Of a DNA stretch of 8,376 bases, positions 5,799 through 8,376 are shown one piece after another. The stretch covers positions 1 through 8,376 of the forward strand of contig NZ_JABBDR010000031.1 of NCBI RefSeq assembly GCF_018854495.1. The letters run 5' to 3'. The translations under genes were made by a program, and so were the position numbers. The DNA comes from Acidithiobacillus ferruginosus. Lineage in GTDB: Bacteria > Pseudomonadota > Gammaproteobacteria > Acidithiobacillales > Acidithiobacillaceae. The stretch's first letter is position 1, and every line of letters begins with the position of its first letter. The notes under the pieces are model-generated. The model was given only the letters and a program-made list of their open reading frames with translations. It was not told the DNA's origin and did not search any database.

Positions 5799-6346
5799 GC
5801 GTTTTCGACGCCCAGGGCTGGCATGGGGCGGCCCGGCGCGCGCCATCGCCGTTTTTTGACCAACGCCCGCCCATTGCCGTGGATCTGCTGGTCGTTCATG
5901 CGATCAGCCTGCCGCCGGACACCTTCGGCAGCGGGGACGTGCAGCGCTTTTTCATGGGCGAGCTGGATTTCGAGCGCCACCCCTATTATGACGGGATCCG
6001 CCACCTGCGGGTTTCGGCCCATTTTTTCATTCCCCGCGACGGAGCATTATGGCAGCATGTCGGCGTTTTTCAGCGCGCCTGGCACGCCGGTCAATCCCAA
6101 TGGGCGGGGCGTCCGGCCTGCAACGATTATAGTATCGGGGTAGAATTGGAAGGGACGGCGACGCGGCCTTTTACACCGGAGCAATACCGCGCCCTGGGGC
6201 ATTTGGGGCGGGATTTGCAAACGCTCTTTCCGGCTCTGTCGCGGGAGCGCGTGGTGGGGCACGCGGATATCGCCCCGGGGCGAAAATGGGATCCAGGCCC
6301 CTGTTTTTCCTGGCAAACCCTTTGGGAGGAGTGGGCGGATGGCTGA
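5795..6346 (+). CDS. ampD: 1,6-anhydro-N-acetylmuramyl-L-alanine amidase AmpD
   Basis: AmpD is the cytoplasmic zinc amidase that removes the stem peptide from anhydromuropeptides during cell-wall recycling, lowering the inducer pool for AmpR-type beta-lactamase control. The 183-residue length is normal. The zinc ligands expected from the family are present: H35 (LLVVHAIS), H156 (VVGHADIA) and D166 (KWDPGPCF). E117 in SIGVELEG and K164 in GRKWDPG match the catalytic Glu and Lys. Other AmpD marks are VSAHFFIPRDG (73-83) and AWHAGQSQW (95-103). There is no signal peptide, which separates it from periplasmic AmiD. The start is GTG 5795, with GAGGAG (5784-5789) at 5 nt, overlapping the preceding stop as GTGA. 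The next gene overlaps its 3' end by 8 nt. No ampR or beta-lactamase gene is seen here. Confidence 0.96.
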   Translation: MSVFDAQGWHGAARRAPSPFFDQRPPIAVDLLVVHAISLPPDTFGSGDVQRFFMGELDFERHPYYDGIRHLRVSAHFFIPRDGALWQHVGVFQRAWHAGQSQWAGRPACNDYSIGVELEGTATRPFTPEQYRALGHLGRDLQTLFPALSRERVVGHADIAPGRKWDPGPCFSWQTLWEEWADG

Positions 6347-6935
6347 TGAACCGGTAGCGCAACAGGTACCGCGGCGCAACTGGCGCAAGGGCTGGTTATG
6401 GCCCTTCGTGGCCTTCCTGGCCATGCTCCTGTTTACCTTGCTGTGGCTAGGGGTCTTCCGTCAGGCGACGGTGGATAGGGCGTCAATGGGGCCTTATCTC
6501 TATGTTTATGAACCATTTGCTGGCCGTTATCCGGATATGGTGAAGGCCCGGGAGTCGCTGAAAAAGCGCTTGCTGTCAGCGGGGTTGAAGCCGGCTTCGG
6601 CCATGACCCTCGTAGAGCAGGAGCAGGGAGGACAATCGGCGGCGGTGAAGGCGCGGGTGGGGGTTCTGGTGAATCCCGGCAGCCCGGTGCCTGCGGGCTT
6701 GCAGCAAGGGGTGTGGCCGCGGCAGATGGCGGTGAGCGTCGAGGTGAATGCCTACCACGCGGTGGCCTCCCTCAAGGCGTACTCCGCCCTCAAGGCGTGG
6801 CTGAAGGCGCGGGGGCTGTCGGCGCACTATCCCTTGCTGGAGATCATCGGCCCCGGTGACCGTTACCGCTTGCTGATGTCGTCGTCGGCGCCGACTGCGG
6901 GGGGGGCCGCGCCGGCCGTTTCGCCCCGTCCGTAA
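6339..6935 (+). CDS. single-TM protein with possible GyrI-like domain
   Basis: This is a 198-residue protein. A basic N-terminus (PRRNWRKG, 11-18) precedes one hydrophobic segment (about 20-39); by the positive-inside rule the remainder should lie in the periplasm. Residues 51-180 have two halves, [12 protein letters not shown] (51-62) and [18 protein letters not shown] (131-148), the second followed by [10 protein letters not shown] and PLLEI. This alternation of strands and helices recalls the GyrI/SOUL-like small-molecule-binding fold, but the match is by eye and uncertain. The last 20 residues are Ala/Pro/Ser-rich. ATG 6339 has GGAGGAG (6325-6331) at 7 nt and overlaps ampD by 8 nt, so it belongs to the same operon. 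The last 73 bp overlap the convergent queH. Confidence 0.85.
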   Translation: MADEPVAQQVPRRNWRKGWLWPFVAFLAMLLFTLLWLGVFRQATVDRASMGPYLYVYEPFAGRYPDMVKARESLKKRLLSAGLKPASAMTLVEQEQGGQSAAVKARVGVLVNPGSPVPAGLQQGVWPRQMAVSVEVNAYHAVASLKAYSALKAWLKARGLSAHYPLLEIIGPGDRYRLLMSSSAPTAGGAAPAVSPRP

Positions 6936-7570
6936 AACTGGACGCCGCGAACGATCTTGGGGCGGCCCTGGGCGATGCGGTGGTGGTTGGAATCGCGCAG
7001 GGAATAGACGCAGCCGCAATATTCCTGCTGGTAAAAGCTTTCTTCCTTGGCAATCTCGATCATGCGCTGGCTGCCGCCGCCCTTGCGCCAGTTGTAGGTC
7101 CAGTACTGCAGGCCCCCATGGCGGGCGGCGGCCCGTTCGCCGCAGGCGTTGATCTGGGCCATGTCCTTCCAGCGGGAAATGCCCAGGGTGCTGGTAAAGA
7201 CCGTGAAGCCGTGTTCTCTGGCATAGAGGGCGGAACGCTCGAAACGCATGTCGAAACAGGCGGTGCAACGCGCGCCCCGTTCCGGTTCCCATTCCAGGCC
7301 CTTGACCCGTTCAAACCAGCGGTCCTTGTCGTAGTCCAGGTCCACGAAGGGTACACCGAGCTTTTCCGCGTAACGGATATTCTCTTCCTTGCGCAACTCG
7401 TATTCCGCCGTGGGGTGGATGTTGGGATTGTAGAAAAGGACGGTGAAGTCGATGCTGGCAGCGCGGATATCGTCCATGATGGGTCCGGCGCAGGGGGCGC
7501 AGCAGGAGTGCAGCAGGATATGTCGGCTGCCATCGGGGGTTTGCAGAGGCGTGGCGGGCTTTTTGGACAT
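6863..7570 (-). CDS. queH: epoxyqueuosine reductase QueH
   Basis: QueH reduces epoxyqueuosine to queuosine in tRNA, the last step of queuosine synthesis, and is a cobalamin-independent alternative to QueG. The 235-residue product opens with [13 protein letters not shown] (18-30), whose C23 and C24, with C102 and C105 ([10 protein letters not shown], 101-110), fit the four-cysteine iron-sulfur site of the family. NPNIHP (48-53), YDKDRWF (80-86), [11 protein letters not shown] (126-136) and the EYCGC pair C185/C187 are further family marks. ATG 7570 is chosen: it follows an AGGGA-type site and gives the normal N-terminus, while the frame open to 7651 adds unrelated residues. From about 213 onward the C-terminus is Gly/Ala/Asp-rich and reads across the end of the convergent TM-protein gene. 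A sigma70-like promoter lies at 7609-7637. Confidence 0.95.
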   Translation of the reverse strand: MSKKPATPLQTPDGSRHILLHSCCAPCAGPIMDDIRAASIDFTVLFYNPNIHPTAEYELRKEENIRYAEKLGVPFVDLDYDKDRWFERVKGLEWEPERGARCTACFDMRFERSALYAREHGFTVFTSTLGISRWKDMAQINACGERAAARHGGLQYWTYNWRKGGGSQRMIEIAKEESFYQQEYCGCVYSLRDSNHHRIAQGRPKIVRGVQFYGRGETAGAAPPAVGADDDISKR

Positions 7571-7608
7571 GGAACAGTTCCCTGACGAATGGCGGCGTTG
7601 ATGGCGCA

Positions 7609-7637
7609 AGAATAGCGCCTCGTACCGGTCTTGCCAA
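7609..7637 (-). promoter_or_regulatory. sigma70-like promoter of queH
   Basis: On the complementary strand TTGGCA (7637-7632, five of six consensus bases) is followed after 17 bp by TATTCT (7614-7609). The predicted start near 7602 gives a leader of about 30 nt. I see no preQ1-riboswitch-like structure in so short a leader. The rest of the gap up to 7806 is GC-rich with no credible gene. Confidence 0.5.
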
Positions 7638-7806
7638 AGGGCGGATAACAATGGGGCGTGATTTGCGCTGGTGCGGCAAACACTCCGGTCCGGGACATTT
7701 CGCCGACTGTACGTTGCCGGTCAACGACGCCGCACAGGGGGGGCCGCTACGCTGGCGACCACCCATGTTGCTGGGGCCCGCAACTACGCAATGCCTGCGA
7801 CCTTGA

Positions 7807-8103
7807 CTATTGCGCAGGACGCAGAAGCGGTCGCATGCCTTCCCGGACCTGGCGCTGAATGAAGGCGGCGCGGCCGGGCTCGCGTTTGTCCAATTCAGCG
7901 GCACACTGGGAATCGGTCAGTGCGGCGGCGCTGAGCATCACTTCCAGTTCGCAGGTATCCACCTTGGGATCGGTGAGTGCGGTCGGCGCGACATTCATCT
8001 GATCGCCAACCTGCCAGAACATCCGCGCATTCCACATACGCAGGCGCACATCTGGGCTCTGAAAAAGTTCTACGCAACGGGTATTGAGGGCCTTTGGGTC
8101 CAC
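7807..8103 (-). CDS. conserved-style hypothetical protein, 98 residues
   Basis: I do not recognise the family. The product is soluble and helical-looking, with charged residues throughout. Its order is LNTRCVELF near the start, RLRMWNARMFWQVGDQMNV, ALTDPKVDTCELEVMLSAAAL in the middle, then KREPGRAAFIQRQVREGM near the end. Regular composition, a clear third-position GC bias and a strong ribosome binding site argue for a real gene. The start is unusual: AGGAGG (8115-8110) abuts the ATG at 8109, too close for normal initiation, while the GTG at 8103 in the same frame sits 6 nt away and is preferred. The ATG would add two residues. It has its own promoter candidate (8173-8201) and lies upstream of queH in the same direction, 236 bp away. 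Confidence 0.82.
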   Translation of the reverse strand: MDPKALNTRCVELFQSPDVRLRMWNARMFWQVGDQMNVAPTALTDPKVDTCELEVMLSAAALTDSQCAAELDKREPGRAAFIQRQVREGMRPLLRPAQ

Positions 8104-8172
8104 TGTCATCCTCCTGTTTAAACGGGCAAAGCCATCGCCTGTCGTGGCGGGCGTGCCTAAGCATACCCGAAA

Positions 8173-8201
8173 AATATGCCCGGAGGGGAGGTTTTTGTCG
8201 A
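8173..8201 (-). promoter_or_regulatory. candidate promoter of the 98-residue hypothetical gene
   Basis: On the complementary strand TCGACA (8201-8196, five of six consensus bases) is followed after 17 bp by CATATT (8178-8173, four of six). The leader would be about 60 nt. A short inverted repeat GCATA (8161-8165) / TATGC (8175-8179) overlaps the -10 and might be an operator, though the arms are only 5 bp. Confidence 0.4.
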
Positions 8202-8234
8202 TTGAAGTATTCCATGCCCGGATAGATTCCGTGC

Positions 8235-8260
8235 AAAAAAAACCCCGCGCAAAGGCGGGG
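8235..8260 (-). terminator. Rho-independent terminator of the right-edge gene
   Basis: Read on the complementary strand, CCCCGC and GCGGGG form a 6-bp GC stem around a 6-nt loop, followed directly by eight T's (8242-8235). It lies 22 bp after the stop of the right-edge gene and separates that gene from the hypothetical gene at 7807-8103. Confidence 0.88.
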
Positions 8261-8282
8261 TCATTTTGCGCATCAAACCGAA

Positions 8283-8376
8283 TCAGGCGGAAACCATCTT
8301 CATATTGATGTTTTGATTGGTGGCCAGTTCGGGGTTGTAGAGGTATTCCACATTGCCCTGTTCCACCTGCTTGAGA
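8283..8376 (-). CDS. C-terminal 30 codons of an unidentified protein
   Basis: The gene enters from the right edge and ends at TGA (8285-8283). The visible C-terminus includes VEQGNVEYLYNPELATNQ and ends with MKMVSA. It is polar and rich in Asn/Gln, with no recognisable domain. The well-placed terminator immediately downstream supports this frame as real coding sequence. No product can be named from 30 residues. Confidence 0.6.
   Translation of the reverse strand, partial: LKQVEQGNVEYLYNPELATNQNINMKMVSA

Noticed and set aside
6576..7292. Leftward 238-codon ORF overlapping queH and the membrane-protein gene
   Set aside because: It is an Arg/His/Pro-rich shadow frame crossing two real genes.
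6980..7585. Rightward 201-codon ORF opposite queH
   Set aside because: It is antisense to queH, whose catalytic cysteines and length are clear; the ORF has no ribosome binding site.
7658..7862. Two short rightward ORFs between queH and the hypothetical gene
   Set aside because: They have no ribosome binding site, an arginine-rich random composition, and overlap the end of the hypothetical gene.

Overview
The window reads as a chromosomal piece of a moderately GC-rich gammaproteobacterium-like organism. The gene styles (a DsrE-like sulfur protein next to a PAS/sigma54 activator, beta-class GST, LeuA, AmpD, QueH) suggest an acidophilic sulfur or iron oxidiser of the Acidithiobacillus type. That assignment is inference from protein style, not a database match.

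Left part (1-1801): the first codons of a small DsrE/DsrF-like gene run leftward and a 460-residue PAS/AAA+/Fis sigma54-dependent activator runs rightward. The AT-rich gap between them holds a near-consensus -24/-12 (sigma54) promoter facing the DsrE-like gene. About 120 bp further from that gene sit three exact copies of GTCATGACA, each with a perfect 8-bp palindrome. Together these look like a local activator-enhancer-promoter circuit. Positions 1819-3474 are a self-contained leuA unit with its own sigma70-like promoter, a short leader and an intrinsic terminator.

Middle part (3500-5462): an HxlR-family repressor (leftward) and a beta-class glutathione transferase (rightward) diverge from an AT-rich gap that carries a tandem repeat, a likely operator. 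Next comes a loosely packed stretch with a doubtful 42-codon ORF, a convincing 74-residue five-cysteine protein and a 12-bp stem-loop.

Right part (5463-8376): three overlapping genes form a compact operon: a thioredoxin-fold protein with a CHSC motif, the cytoplasmic anhydromuropeptide amidase AmpD, and a one-TM protein with a possible GyrI-like domain. The operon runs into the leftward queH (queuosine biosynthesis), and the two coding ends overlap by 73 bp. Further right are a conserved-looking 98-residue protein of unknown function (leftward), an intrinsic terminator, and the last 30 codons of an unidentified leftward gene cut by the window edge.

No rRNA, tRNA, CRISPR array, transposase or phage gene was recognised. 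The most interesting signal is the sigma54 circuit at the left end. The five-cysteine protein and the HxlR/GST operator come next.
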